Source of the DNA: Candidatus Obscuribacterales bacterium
Lineage (GTDB): Bacteria; Cyanobacteriota; Vampirovibrionia; Obscuribacterales; Obscuribacteraceae
Reading direction: 5' to 3'
DNA: 64,000 nucleotides
NCBI GenBank assembly: GCA_019750335.1
Contig: JAIEOQ010000008.1
Location: forward strand, 310,001 to 374,000
Shown here: positions 1 through 8,112 of the stretch, piece after piece
How positions within the stretch are numbered: the stretch's first letter is position 1
Layout of the letters: the number at the start of each line of letters is the position of its first letter
Translations under genes and position numbers: made by a program
Notes under the pieces: generated by a model
The model's database searches: none
Told to the model about the DNA's origin: nothing
What the model saw: the letters and a program-made list of their open reading frames with translations, nothing else

Positions 1-1041
1 TGAAATCAAAAGCAGATCGTCTTCACGCATCGCTTCAACAATTTCACCCAACCAGTGATCAATCTCCACAAGCGCTTTAGCATAACCATCTACGTTGCGA
101 CGATGACCATAAAGCGAATCAGTGTCGACTAAGTTTGTGAAAATCAGCTGAGCATCATTCGGAGCATTTTTGATTATTTCTTTGCCGGCAAACTGATATT
201 TATTTTGAATAGCTTGCAGAGTCAGCTCAAGACCTTCTTTGTTGCTACCTGTATGTTGAGCATGACTCAAGCCTTGCTTATCGAATATATCTTCGATTTT
301 GCCGATACCAAGCACTCCGGCTCCGGCTGTAAGCAGCTCATCGAGAAGAGTGACACCGGGTGGTTGAACGCCGAAATCGCGCCGCTCGAAACTCAAACGC
401 TTGTAACTACCTGGCGCACCAGTGAAAGGTCGAGCAATCACACGCCCGACACGATGCTCACCTTGCAACATATCGCGCGCAATTTGACACCATTGATACT
501 GCTTGTCCAACGGAATGGTGTCAACATGGCAAGCCAACTGCCACACGCTATCACCTGATGTATAAACAATCGGATAGCCAGTGCGTTGATGTTCTTCACC
601 AAAATCATCCAATAATTGCGTGCCCGAATAGGGCTTATTACAAAGAACCTGTTTGCAGCCTGTTTCTTTGATAAAGCGGTCCAGCAGATCCTGAGGGAAA
701 CCTTGAGGGTAGGTCGGAAAACCACACTTAGAAACAATGCCCATCATTTCCCAGTGTCCTGTTTGAGTGTCCTTACCGACTGAAAGCTCTTCCAACTTGC
801 CATAAAAACCAACCGGCTTATCCAAAGCTTTAACGCCGCTAATTTGGCTTATGTTGCCAAGCCCGAGCCGCTCAAAATTAGGTAGCTGCAAGCCGCCAAC
901 AGCTTGGGCCGTATTTCCTAAAGTGTTGCATTTCTCAGAATCGCCGAAAGCCGCAGCATCTGGCGCTGCACCAATACCGCAACCGTCAACCACCAAAATG
1001 ATTGCGCGCCTGTGCGAGTTGAACTTTAGAGCTTTGGACAT
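1..1041 (-). CDS. deoB: Phosphopentomutase, C-terminus beyond window edge
   Basis: The reading frame is open from an ATG at 1041 to the left edge (347 codons), so the C-terminus is missing. Phosphopentomutase interconverts ribose/deoxyribose 1-phosphate and 5-phosphate in nucleoside salvage and belongs to the alkaline phosphatase superfamily. The N-terminus has the metal-binding motif DGCGIGAAPDA (Asp19). The phosphoacceptor region reads KDTQTGHWE near residues 90-98. Near the edge the sequence LVDTDSLYGHRRN matches the family's conserved metal-ligand and YGHRRN stretch. The order of these motifs and their spacing fit bacterial DeoB. It is transcribed away from the secreted Gly/His-rich gene at 1310. 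Identification is firm; only the 3' part is unseen. Confidence 0.95.
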   Translation of the reverse strand, partial: MSKALKFNSHRRAIILVVDGCGIGAAPDAAAFGDSEKCNTLGNTAQAVGGLQLPNFERLGLGNISQISGVKALDKPVGFYGKLEELSVGKDTQTGHWEMMGIVSKCGFPTYPQGFPQDLLDRFIKETGCKQVLCNKPYSGTQLLDDFGEEHQRTGYPIVYTSGDSVWQLACHVDTIPLDKQYQWCQIARDMLQGEHRVGRVIARPFTGAPGSYKRLSFERRDFGVQPPGVTLLDELLTAGAGVLGIGKIEDIFDKQGLSHAQHTGSNKEGLELTLQAIQNKYQFAGKEIIKNAPNDAQLIFTNLVDTDSLYGHRRNVDGYAKALVEIDHWLGEIVEAMREDDLLLIS

Positions 1042-1309
1042 GAAAACCCCTCTTCTAATAGCAAGCAGGACGCAGTGAAAAGCGCCACGGGCTCTATTGT
1101 GCAGCATGATTCTTGCCCATAAGCTCTCGTTGGGCAAAATTAATCCGCCCTTGAACCGTGAATAAGCAATTTGCTAGTTTTTAAGCCTGACCGAGAACCG
1201 CTTTTCATCTGTATTTCTTATCGACTGAATTTTTCTCCGATTCACTAAACCAGCAATTTTTCTTAGCCATAAGTTTGGTTTAAGGAAAAACAAAGTTTTA
1301 GGGGAAGAC

Positions 1310-1807
1310 ATGAATAAGCTCATCCTCAGCCTTGCTCTTGCAGCAGGGCTAATCTGCTCTGGCACTGCCATGGCAAACGGACCACACGGGCATCATCATG
1401 GAGGGGGTTTTAGCCACGGAGGCTCGCATCACCATCATCACGGCGGTTATGCAAGCGGCTATCGACCGGGCGGTGTATCCATCGGTATTGGCGGCGGCTT
1501 CGGCATCGGCGTTGGCAACGGCGGTGTGCGAATCGGCATCGGCTCCGGTTACAACCCGGGTTATGGCTACGGTTACAACCCGTATACCAACGGACGTTAC
1601 GGCGGTTATCGCCCTTACCCGGGCTATATCACCGTCTGGGTGAATGACGTTGTCGTCAATTACACCGTCTCACGCTTACCGAACGGACAGATTGTTCAAG
1701 TACCGGTCTACAGTTATCAGCGTCGTCTTGTCACTGCCCAGTGGGACAGTGTTCGCGGCGGCTACTGGTACTGGAACGGGGCTCGCCAATATGTCCGCGC
1801 TCAGTAA
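1310..1807 (+). CDS. Secreted Gly/His-rich hypothetical protein
   Basis: This 165-residue protein starts with a clear signal peptide (MNKLILSLALAAGLICSG, cleavage likely after AMA near residue 22). The mature N-terminus is a His/Gly block (PHGHHHGGG, SHHHHHGG) followed by Gly/Tyr/Asn-rich repeats such as GIGGGFGIGVGNGG and GYGYGYNPY up to about residue 105. The last 60 residues are less biased and look folded (VWVNDVVVNYTVSRLP, WDSVRGGYWYWNG). I do not recognise the family. Composition suggests an exported surface or periplasmic protein, and the His cluster could bind metal, but that is inference. A GC-rich hairpin follows at 1820-1849. Confidence 0.8.
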   Translation: MNKLILSLALAAGLICSGTAMANGPHGHHHGGGFSHGGSHHHHHGGYASGYRPGGVSIGIGGGFGIGVGNGGVRIGIGSGYNPGYGYGYNPYTNGRYGGYRPYPGYITVWVNDVVVNYTVSRLPNGQIVQVPVYSYQRRLVTAQWDSVRGGYWYWNGARQYVRAQ

Positions 1808-1819
1808 GTAATTGTTTTT

Positions 1820-1849
1820 CGCCGGGGGAGGCGATTGCCTCTCCCGGCG
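1820..1849 (+). terminator. GC-rich hairpin between secreted protein gene and coaX
   Basis: Arms 1820-1832 and 1837-1849 pair over 13 positions with one G-T pair and a 4-base loop. No T-run follows, so this is a weak terminator candidate or an mRNA-stabilising 3' hairpin. Confidence 0.4.
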
Positions 1850-1916
1850 CTAGCTGGAACTGAAACTTCCGGCTAGACTATCAATACCGCTCGACAATCT
1901 TCTCAGAGAGACTCCC

Positions 1917-2654
1917 ATGACTGAGCTACTAGTAATCGATGTCGGCAACAGCAATGTCAAATATGCTTTGTTCAAAGAAGGCAAGCTGGAAGAAAGCTGG
2001 CGTCATACTTTAGCCGAAGCTACGGCTCAAGTGCCGGCAACTCTGGCTAAATCCAAAGCACCGATTATTCTTTCGTCGGTTGTACCCAGCATTACCGACG
2101 TAATTAAGAAGAGTGCTGGTGCACGACAACTTCTGGAAATAAGCGCATCTTCACAGCCCTGGCTTACCGGTATGGATGCAACCATGGGTGGTGACCGCGT
2201 CGCTGATGCGGTCGGCGCCTGGAAATTATATGGCAACGGAAAGCCGGTTGTAATCATGGGTTTTGGCACGGCGACAACCTTGCTGGCGATCAGCGCCAAA
2301 GGGCACGTGGAAGGCGGCTGGATTGCTCCAGGTCTGAACCCGACTCTGCAATCTTTGCACGAACACTGCGAGCTTTTACCCCTTTTGGAAATGACGGACC
2401 AAAGCCAAGCTTTGGGTGTGGACACCAACACTCACATGCGCAATGGCGTTTTCATCGGACATATCGGTCTAGCCAAAGAATGGATTGCTGTTGCCAGCAA
2501 ACTTCTAGGCGCCGAGCCGGTGAAAGTGGCAACCGGCGGCTGGGCTGAAACAATCCATGCCGAAAGCAAAATTTTCGACCACGTGGATCAAAACCTGACT
2601 CTTAACGGTATTCGTTTAATCGGCGAAGAACTACTCACAGGCAAATCTGCCTAG
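1917..2654 (+). CDS. coaX: Type III pantothenate kinase-like protein with altered catalytic motif
   Basis: At 245 residues this is the usual length for type III pantothenate kinase, which phosphorylates pantothenate in the first step of coenzyme A synthesis. Visible family motifs are the N-terminal phosphate loop DVGNSN (Asp8), GGDRVADAVGA near residues 91-101, the GTATT motif at 117-121 and GGWIAPGL. The family normally has an Asp two residues before GTA (DxGTA); here the sequence is MGFGTATT, with Gly115 in that place. That Asp is thought to act in catalysis, so activity is uncertain. The gene is followed after 12 bases by the ADP-ribosylglycohydrolase gene, probably one transcript. Family membership is secure, function less so. 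Confidence 0.88.
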   Translation: MTELLVIDVGNSNVKYALFKEGKLEESWRHTLAEATAQVPATLAKSKAPIILSSVVPSITDVIKKSAGARQLLEISASSQPWLTGMDATMGGDRVADAVGAWKLYGNGKPVVIMGFGTATTLLAISAKGHVEGGWIAPGLNPTLQSLHEHCELLPLLEMTDQSQALGVDTNTHMRNGVFIGHIGLAKEWIAVASKLLGAEPVKVATGGWAETIHAESKIFDHVDQNLTLNGIRLIGEELLTGKSA

Positions 2655-2666
2655 AAAGAGATCTGC

Positions 2667-3518
2667 ATGCTTTTACAAATGGCAATCGGCGACGCCTATG
2701 GCGCCGGATTCGAGTATGCGCCGCCCGATTTTGTTTTGACTCACAACAAGCTTAGCGGATACGTTCAACATCCGAAGCATGCCTTGAAACCAGGTGTTTA
2801 TACCGATGACACACAAATGTCTATCGCCAACGCCGAGGTAATCTGCTCGCAAAACGCACCGACTCGCGAGAGTCTTGCCGACGCTTATGTCGCTTGTTTC
2901 AAGCGCGACCAGCGTGAAGGCTACGCCGGCGGGTTCTATAAATTCCTCTGCAGTATTGCTGACGGCAGCGAGCTTCTGGCACGGATCAAGCCGGACAGCA
3001 ACAAAAGCGGCGGCGCCATGCGCGCATTGCCTTTCGGCATTTATCCCAAGCTTGAAACCGTGAAAGAGCTGACGACCCTGCAAGCAGCAATCACTCACAA
3101 CACCACCGACGGTATCAACGCCGCCGTGGCAGCTGCTTTGATGTCGCACTATTTTTTGTACGGACTCGGCGCCAAGAAAGATCTCGGCACTTTCATCGAG
3201 AAGCACGTGCCCGGCGACTGGTCGACACCTTGGAATGAAAAGGTGAACGAAACCGGCATCGCCAGCGTGCGGGCAGCGATTACCGCCGTGATTGCCAGCA
3301 AGGATATGACCGATCTGCTTCATCGCTGCGTTGCTTTTACCGGCGACGTCGATACGGCAGCAGCCCTTGCCGCCGGAGCCGCAGCGGCTTGCTCCGAGAT
3401 TGCGGACAACACTCCGGAAGTTCTGATCAAAGGGCTGGAAACCGGTCCTTACGGATACGACTTCCTGGTTGAGCTTGATTCTAAACTAGCTGCGAAAATG
3501 AAGAGCTTGCGCAATTAA
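2667..3518 (+). CDS. ADP-ribosylglycohydrolase family protein
   Basis: This 283-residue protein has the hallmarks of the ARH/DraG fold: GDAYGAGFE near the N-terminus (residues 8-16), TDDT at 46-49, and GDVDTAAALAAGAAAA near residue 228. These acidic residues bind the two Mg/Mn ions that support hydrolysis of ADP-ribose from proteins or other substrates. The start ATG at 2667 is preceded by AAGAGAT and places the GDAxG motif at the expected distance. It lies 12 bases after coaX and ends just before a strong terminator, so the two genes are likely co-transcribed. Substrate cannot be deduced. Confidence 0.9.
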   Translation: MLLQMAIGDAYGAGFEYAPPDFVLTHNKLSGYVQHPKHALKPGVYTDDTQMSIANAEVICSQNAPTRESLADAYVACFKRDQREGYAGGFYKFLCSIADGSELLARIKPDSNKSGGAMRALPFGIYPKLETVKELTTLQAAITHNTTDGINAAVAAALMSHYFLYGLGAKKDLGTFIEKHVPGDWSTPWNEKVNETGIASVRAAITAVIASKDMTDLLHRCVAFTGDVDTAAALAAGAAAACSEIADNTPEVLIKGLETGPYGYDFLVELDSKLAAKMKSLRN

Positions 3519-3539
3519 GAGCACCGCTTTCTTCTTAGC

Positions 3540-3589
3540 AGAGTGGCTCGGTTGTATTGAATACAGTCGAGCCACTCTGTTTTTTTTTT
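3540..3589 (+). terminator. Rho-independent terminator after ADP-ribosylglycohydrolase
   Basis: An 11-bp stem (arms 3540-3550 and 3568-3578) is followed by a run of ten T (3580-3589). Confidence 0.93.
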
Positions 3590-3623
3590 GAATAAACATA
3601 CGATATACCATAGTATCTTGAGA

Positions 3624-3670
3624 GAAAAAACGAAGAGGCATTCTTGCAATTAAGCTTGAATGCCTCTTCG
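3624..3670 (-). terminator. Rho-independent terminator on minus strand
   Basis: Arms 3631-3643 and 3658-3670 form a perfect 13-bp stem. Read on the minus strand it is followed by TTTTTT, so it terminates the small gene at 3718-4011 and the minus-strand group upstream of it. Confidence 0.92.
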
Positions 3671-3717
3671 TCCAAAATGAAGCAAGTAGGCGTTAGCCGC
3701 CACTCACTTCAGCAGCG

Positions 3718-4011
3718 TCACTCAGCCGGCGGAATCGATTGCGCAAGATTCAACAGCTGCATGCCGGTGCAATCGGGACGATGTCGACCTTCGCTCAAGG
3801 TAGCCGAGCCGCCGATATGACCCTGAACATCGGTGGTTTGACCGCAGAAGGAACAGGTGTAGTAATCCGCCCCACCCGGATTTTGAGTCGGGTAAAGCCC
3901 GATGTTGCCATCGACCAGGGCTAGCTGAACGATGGCGATAATCGATTGCTCGGGCGTGGCAGCCGGCGCCGAAGCGGCGGAAGAATCAGCAGCGGGAGAC
4001 GAAGAGGACAT
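3718..4011 (-). CDS. Small hypothetical protein with possible zinc-binding cysteines
   Basis: A 97-residue protein starting at ATG 4011, chosen because AAGGA lies nine bases upstream; an in-frame TTG two codons earlier is less likely. After a Ser/Ala-rich N-terminal stretch (SSSSPAADSSAASAPAA) there is CSFCGQ and later GRHRPDC, a CxxC...HxxxC arrangement that could hold a zinc ion. I do not recognise the family. It is the last gene of a minus-strand group containing a cytochrome P450 and ends just before a strong terminator. Confidence 0.7.
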   Translation of the reverse strand: MSSSSPAADSSAASAPAATPEQSIIAIVQLALVDGNIGLYPTQNPGGADYYTCSFCGQTTDVQGHIGGSATLSEGRHRPDCTGMQLLNLAQSIPPAE

Positions 4012-4102
4012 GTTCAAATTTCCTTTGCAAGTAAGAACGTTTTGTTAGGTGAAGTACTGGTTACGGAAGGGATCAAAATCGCCGCTGTAAACCACGTTTG
4101 GC

Positions 4103-4864
4103 TTATGGCTGCAAACGCTTGGGTAAAAGAATTTGCCCAGTGGTAGTACGGTTAAGCACAAGATCCTGACCGCGTAACTCGGTAACAACTTGCGGTTCGC
4201 CGGCTTTACCGTGCACTCCCGGCGTCCAGCGCGCACCAGGTGCTTTGTCCAGATCGACGGCATAACCATGCTCGGTACGCATGAGCTGGATCTCTCCTTT
4301 TCCTTCCGGGCGGTCGTAAACCATGACACCGCCGTGGAGAAAAACATGCCCTTGCCCGTCTGCGTAAAGAGCATCAGGCTTGGTCCAGCAACATTCGCCG
4401 ACACCGACTTCAACAAGCCGCTTCGCATTCGCAGAGCGCTTCTTGCGGCTGGCTTGACTTTCCAGCTCCGGCGGCAACAGCAGATGACCGTTCATGTCGT
4501 GCCACTTTTCGGCACCACTTTCGGTACCACCGAAATAAGTCACCGAATCCAGAGCCGCTTTGCCGTCGTAAACTCGCGGAGTCAAATCCCAGCCTCGGAG
4601 CTTGCCATCACGTTCGAGATAACACACCGATACCGCATACTCGCCCTGGCGTGAACGCGTGACGAACAACCCATCGTCACTATACGGTTTACCGACGGCT
4701 TCTGTGGACAGCCACAAACGACCTTTCTCATCGGCGAGTAGGGCATCCGGACTTAGCGTGAGAGTGTTAGTGCGCATTTGCGAAATAGGCACTTCTTGAT
4801 TGCAACCGCAAACGCCGGCGCAAAGAACCAACAGCAGACAAGCAAACAGCTTGATCGAGTTCAT
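4103..4864 (-). CDS. Predicted lipoprotein with internal duplication
   Basis: The 253-residue product has a lipoprotein-type signal sequence (MNSIKLFACLLLVLCAGVCGC) with the lipidated cysteine probably at residue 21. The mature part holds two related halves of about 90 residues: the first begins PDALLADEKGRLWLST and ends NGHLLLP, the second begins PDALYADGQGHVFLHG and ends TGQILLP. Each half contains a Tyr-Ala-Val core (GEYAVSV, HGYAVDL). The start is supported by AAGGA upstream of ATG 4864. It lies 53 bases downstream of the cytochrome P450 gene and is likely co-transcribed. No function can be assigned; an envelope-anchored binding or sensor protein is possible. Confidence 0.78.
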   Translation of the reverse strand: MNSIKLFACLLLVLCAGVCGCNQEVPISQMRTNTLTLSPDALLADEKGRLWLSTEAVGKPYSDDGLFVTRSRQGEYAVSVCYLERDGKLRGWDLTPRVYDGKAALDSVTYFGGTESGAEKWHDMNGHLLLPPELESQASRKKRSANAKRLVEVGVGECCWTKPDALYADGQGHVFLHGGVMVYDRPEGKGEIQLMRTEHGYAVDLDKAPGARWTPGVHGKAGEPQVVTELRGQDLVLNRTTTGQILLPKRLQP

Positions 4865-4916
4865 GGATTTTTTCCTTGACTTGATTTTCAGTAATCGAAA
4901 CTAATTGTGCAAACGC

Positions 4917-6413
4917 TTAACGTCGTTCCAGTTCGACCAAAACACCGTCTGCCGGCTTAGTGGAAACACCGGCTTTGACGTGATTTTGCCGACGAAGAGC
5001 GCGAAAACGGAAGATTTTGACGATAGCACCAACGACAAGAGCGACTTCCAATTGACCCAAATGCTTGCCTGGGCAAACGCGAGGACCGTGACCGAAACCG
5101 AAATGCAGGTTTTCTTTAGAGCCACGCTCCAAATTGTCCCAGCGCCCGGGAACGTAATCGAGAGCCGGATAGCCGGTAACGCCGACCCCCCAGTGATCTT
5201 CGTGACGATTGGCATGCCAAACATCCAGGAGAACGTGGGTGCCGGCCGGCATGGTCAATTTGCTACCGTCGGACAGAACAACCTCGGTATCAACCGTAGC
5301 CCGCCGCGGCAGAAAGTACAAAGCCGGCGTCAGTCGAAGCGTTTCCTCCAAAGCTTTGCCGAAATACTCCGCTTGATCGAGAGCTTCAGGCGTGTAATCG
5401 TCAATGCCTTTGATTTCTTGATAGACCTTTTCCTGAGCTTCAGGATTGCGCGCCAAGTGAGAAATCGCCCAACTGGCGTAAGAGGTCGTCGCCTCCAGCG
5501 CGCCAGCCAAAAACACTTTGATGTTGCTACGCAAAGCTACATCGGGCACATCCGACTTGAACTGTCTCCACAAGCCGGCACCGGACTTGCGTTGCGCCAA
5601 CACCAGATCCGTCAGTTCATCGAAAGCACGATAGTCTTCCTTGATCCGAGCGAGACCTCGAGTAAAACCGGGGATGCGCCGGAGCGGAATACCAAGTCGA
5701 TTCATCACCGTATCGCGAACGATATGGTCGATCACCCGCTCCAGAGCCGGAACGTAACGAGCGACAATCTCTTCGTAAGTGAGAGTGCAACCAAAGAAGT
5801 TGTTGGTCAACATTTCCAGCATGACCGCTTTGATCTCCGGCTCAAGCGCCAACTGAATTGTTGACTGACCGCTGAAATTGAGACGTTCATGCAAAGCTTC
5901 CAATCGTTGCATAACCGTATGCCGAAAAGTCGCGGCAAACTCGTGAAACTGCTCCGGCTGAAAGAGAGTCGTTTTGCCAAAGGGCGGCGCCGAAAGCTTC
6001 TTCTGATTGCGCCAGACCTGGCCGTTGGAATAGAGCAAGCTGTCTTCACCGGTAGCACGGGCGATACCGGTAGTCGGCAAAGTGTCACGATCGAACTGTC
6101 CGGGCTTATCACCGGTATCGGTCGTGATCGCCCGAATCACCCGAGGATCGCGAGTAACAAAAATCGGCGAGAACCCCGGCACTTCCAAATAGCGGTTATG
6201 CCGGCCCGGGCCTGAATCAGCATCCGCTCCCCAGAAATAAGTCTCAAGGAGCGTGATCGGCTCCTTGTAGTTCCAAGGATGCGGAAAAGGCAGGGTCGGT
6301 CTGCCGGAGCCAGGAGCGAAGAGCGGTACCCGCGCCGGTTGAATATCACCGCCAAAAGGACTGATACCGCGTAGCTGTCTGACCAGCTGCGGTATGTAAG
6401 GAGCAAAATTCAT
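4917..6413 (-). CDS. Cytochrome P450
   Basis: This 498-residue haem-thiolate monooxygenase has the cysteine-loop signature FGFGHGPRVCPGKHLG with the haem-ligand Cys near residue 447, and an EETLR K-helix motif (ExxR). The I-helix region reads FLAGALEATTSYASW, an atypical version of the usual AGxETT oxygen-activation motif. ATG 6413 is preceded by GGAGG. Length is slightly above the typical 400-460 of soluble bacterial P450s and there is no membrane anchor. The gene sits amid small membrane and orphan proteins with no visible ferredoxin or reductase, so the redox partner is encoded elsewhere. Substrate unknown. Confidence 0.95.
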   Translation of the reverse strand: MNFAPYIPQLVRQLRGISPFGGDIQPARVPLFAPGSGRPTLPFPHPWNYKEPITLLETYFWGADADSGPGRHNRYLEVPGFSPIFVTRDPRVIRAITTDTGDKPGQFDRDTLPTTGIARATGEDSLLYSNGQVWRNQKKLSAPPFGKTTLFQPEQFHEFAATFRHTVMQRLEALHERLNFSGQSTIQLALEPEIKAVMLEMLTNNFFGCTLTYEEIVARYVPALERVIDHIVRDTVMNRLGIPLRRIPGFTRGLARIKEDYRAFDELTDLVLAQRKSGAGLWRQFKSDVPDVALRSNIKVFLAGALEATTSYASWAISHLARNPEAQEKVYQEIKGIDDYTPEALDQAEYFGKALEETLRLTPALYFLPRRATVDTEVVLSDGSKLTMPAGTHVLLDVWHANRHEDHWGVGVTGYPALDYVPGRWDNLERGSKENLHFGFGHGPRVCPGKHLGQLEVALVVGAIVKIFRFRALRRQNHVKAGVSTKPADGVLVELERR

Positions 6414-6464
6414 ATTCGAACCTCCACGTGCAAATATTTCTAAGCACGTTAGTTAGAGAACTCG

Positions 6465-6830
6465 CTACTGAGACATGGCTAAAATGCTTTTGTCACCTTG
6501 CAATGGCGAAGAATCGAGAACCACATGGTTGCGTCCGCCGATAATTGCTTGAAGCTTCGGCGTACCGACAATGGCCTGCGGCACCGCCCAGAATTCAGTA
6601 CAGTTGCTTGCCGAAATACCGCCGGCTTGTCTCGATTTCCGCTGGACATATTTTTTCAGCCAGGGGCGGAATTCGCTTTGATGAACGCGTTCGACGAGCA
6701 AGCCGTCGTTCACTTCGATCAGCACAGCTCGCTCGTAAGGCAGCGGTTGCTGAGCGTTGTACTGCCCCCAAGCGGCCAGGAGGAGAAAGGCAACCAAAAT
6801 GAAGGGACCGTAATGGCGAGCGTAATGCAT
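6465..6830 (-). CDS. Small membrane-anchored or exported hypothetical protein
   Basis: The likely start is ATG 6830, with GAGAGG seven bases upstream, giving 121 residues. The N-terminus (MHYARHYGPFILVAFLLLAAWG) is one membrane segment or an uncleaved signal anchor. The rest (NDGLLVERVHQSEF, PKLQAIIGGRNHVVLDSS) has no motif I recognise. It lies 51 bases upstream of the cytochrome P450 in the same minus-strand group, so a link to the P450 is suggested only by position. Confidence 0.65.
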   Translation of the reverse strand: MHYARHYGPFILVAFLLLAAWGQYNAQQPLPYERAVLIEVNDGLLVERVHQSEFRPWLKKYVQRKSRQAGGISASNCTEFWAVPQAIVGTPKLQAIIGGRNHVVLDSSPLQGDKSILAMSQ

Positions 6831-6886
6831 AAGCGCCTCTCTTGTGAATTGAGAACGAAACAGCAAAGACGACCAAGTCAGATTGG

Positions 6887-7150
6887 CTAGCTGCTTGAGC
6901 TTGACGCAGGCAGCTCGATGTTTTCGCTGTCCGGGCGCTGCTGAAATTGAGCATCGGCCGGCACATTTTTGAGCATAGTCGGAATGGTGTCGCTGTAGAA
7001 ATGAACCATCAGGTGACCGTTAAAATCACCTTGCCCATCCCGCACTTCAGCCGGAATCCACTTGGTCCAGCCGGGACGTTGATAAAGATATTTGCCGACG
7101 CCGACTTGACCACGCTCGAGAATTTGCACGGTATGAATGGTATCAGTCAC
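6887..7150 (-). CDS. Small hypothetical protein
   Basis: An 87-residue protein beginning at GTG 7150 with AAAGGAA upstream. Sequence is compact and hydrophilic (QILERGQVGVGKYLYQRPGWTKW, then HLMVHFYSDTIPTML) and ends in a low-complexity Ser run (PASSSSS). No signal peptide or membrane segment is seen. It is the second gene of the minus-strand group leading to the cytochrome P450, 19 bases after the upstream membrane protein gene. Family not recognised. Confidence 0.62.
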   Translation of the reverse strand: MTDTIHTVQILERGQVGVGKYLYQRPGWTKWIPAEVRDGQGDFNGHLMVHFYSDTIPTMLKNVPADAQFQQRPDSENIELPASSSSS

Positions 7151-7169
7151 GGTGTCAAGTTCCTTTCGC

Positions 7170-7637
7170 TTAGTGTTTCAAGACTTCTCTCAAATCCGGC
7201 CAACCGTTCAGATAGGTTTTTCGCGCCGGGTTATACCAAATTTCGTGTTTTACTTCCAAGCGTCTGCCGACAGCAAGTTTGTCTGCCGTGACGTGCAAAT
7301 TGAAGATCTCCGGAGAATAGACGACGCCGGTGCTCACATCTTTCAGGCTGATATGGTGCGATCTCTTTAGCTCGCTAACGCGGAAAATCTCCACCGTCAA
7401 AGTCTCTTCTTTAACGAGCTCGGAAGGCGGACTAGTCGAGACAAGAAAAAGAAGCAAGCAGATGCTGAGCAAACAAACAACAAAAGCCAGCGTAGCGTCT
7501 TTAGGCAGCTCGGTGGCAAAATTCATATACACGGCGTATGCCGCGCGCAAAACGAAATAGACCGCTGAGCACAACAGCACCAGGGCGACCCAGTCAAATG
7601 CCGTTTGCGAATAGAGAAAGGGAAATTGTTCGAACAT
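7170..7637 (-). CDS. Membrane protein, two transmembrane segments
   Basis: The 155-residue product has two hydrophobic segments (FDWVALVLLCSAVYFVL at about 14-30 and LAFVVCLLSICLLLFLV at about 50-66), followed by a soluble domain of about 90 residues with a beta-rich look (LTVEIFRVSELKRSHHISL, RRLEVKHEIWY). ATG 7637 is preceded by AAGGAAC. It appears to be the first gene of the minus-strand group that runs through the P450 to the terminator near 3630. Function unknown. Confidence 0.7.
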   Translation of the reverse strand: MFEQFPFLYSQTAFDWVALVLLCSAVYFVLRAAYAVYMNFATELPKDATLAFVVCLLSICLLLFLVSTSPPSELVKEETLTVEIFRVSELKRSHHISLKDVSTGVVYSPEIFNLHVTADKLAVGRRLEVKHEIWYNPARKTYLNGWPDLREVLKH

Positions 7638-8048
7638 GTTTGTTCCTTGGACAGATTGCCAAAAGTGAAGGTGTTGCGTAAACCGACCTAATATCAGCCG
7701 TTAAAGAAAGAACGCAGACTTGAACTCAAGTTTTCTCTGGGTATAAGGACTGATTTACCTACAAAGACACAAAGATCTAAAAGACATCTTCACCCTATAG
7801 AGACTTCTTGGAGATCAGTAGCTCTTTATTAATAAAAATACGAATTGAACTGCGCAGCAGTAACGAGCCAAAAGCCTTGCTACAAAAGGATTTGCCGAAA
7901 TCGCTCACCAACTTCGCGCGAGAAGCACTGACAGTCTTATTAGTGTTATCCGCAAACAAAATGAAAGTGACCAAATCTAGCGCGTCTAGCGCTGAGCCGC
8001 ATATCTCAGCATTTATTCTAGCTACTATTACCATTAGTAATCAAAAGA
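7638..8048. other. Intergenic stretch without a convincing gene
   Basis: This AT-richer stretch carries open frames on both strands (79-102 residues), but neither has a ribosome-binding site, both have shadow-like composition, and they overlap each other. It presumably holds the promoter of the minus-strand P450 group. Confidence 0.5.
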
Positions 8049-8098
8049 AACAAAAAATCAACAGTAAAGGGAGAGCGCCGAAACACTCTCCCTTTACT
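8049..8098 (-). terminator. Terminator of the CYTH-like gene on minus strand
   Basis: A perfect 13-bp stem (arms 8063-8075 and 8086-8098, 10-base loop). On the minus strand it is followed by a T-rich stretch that includes TTTTTT. Confidence 0.85.
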
Positions 8099-8112
8099 AA
8101 TCAGGCTAAAGC

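Noticed and set aside
1398..1643. Alternative frame in the Gly/His-rich secreted gene
   Set aside because: Its Ala/Val/Thr-rich product is a frame-shifted reading of Gly codons; the signal peptide is only in the 1310 frame.
4905..5864. A 319-codon plus-strand open frame
   Set aside because: It is antisense to the cytochrome P450 haem-binding half and has no ribosome-binding site or recognisable motif.
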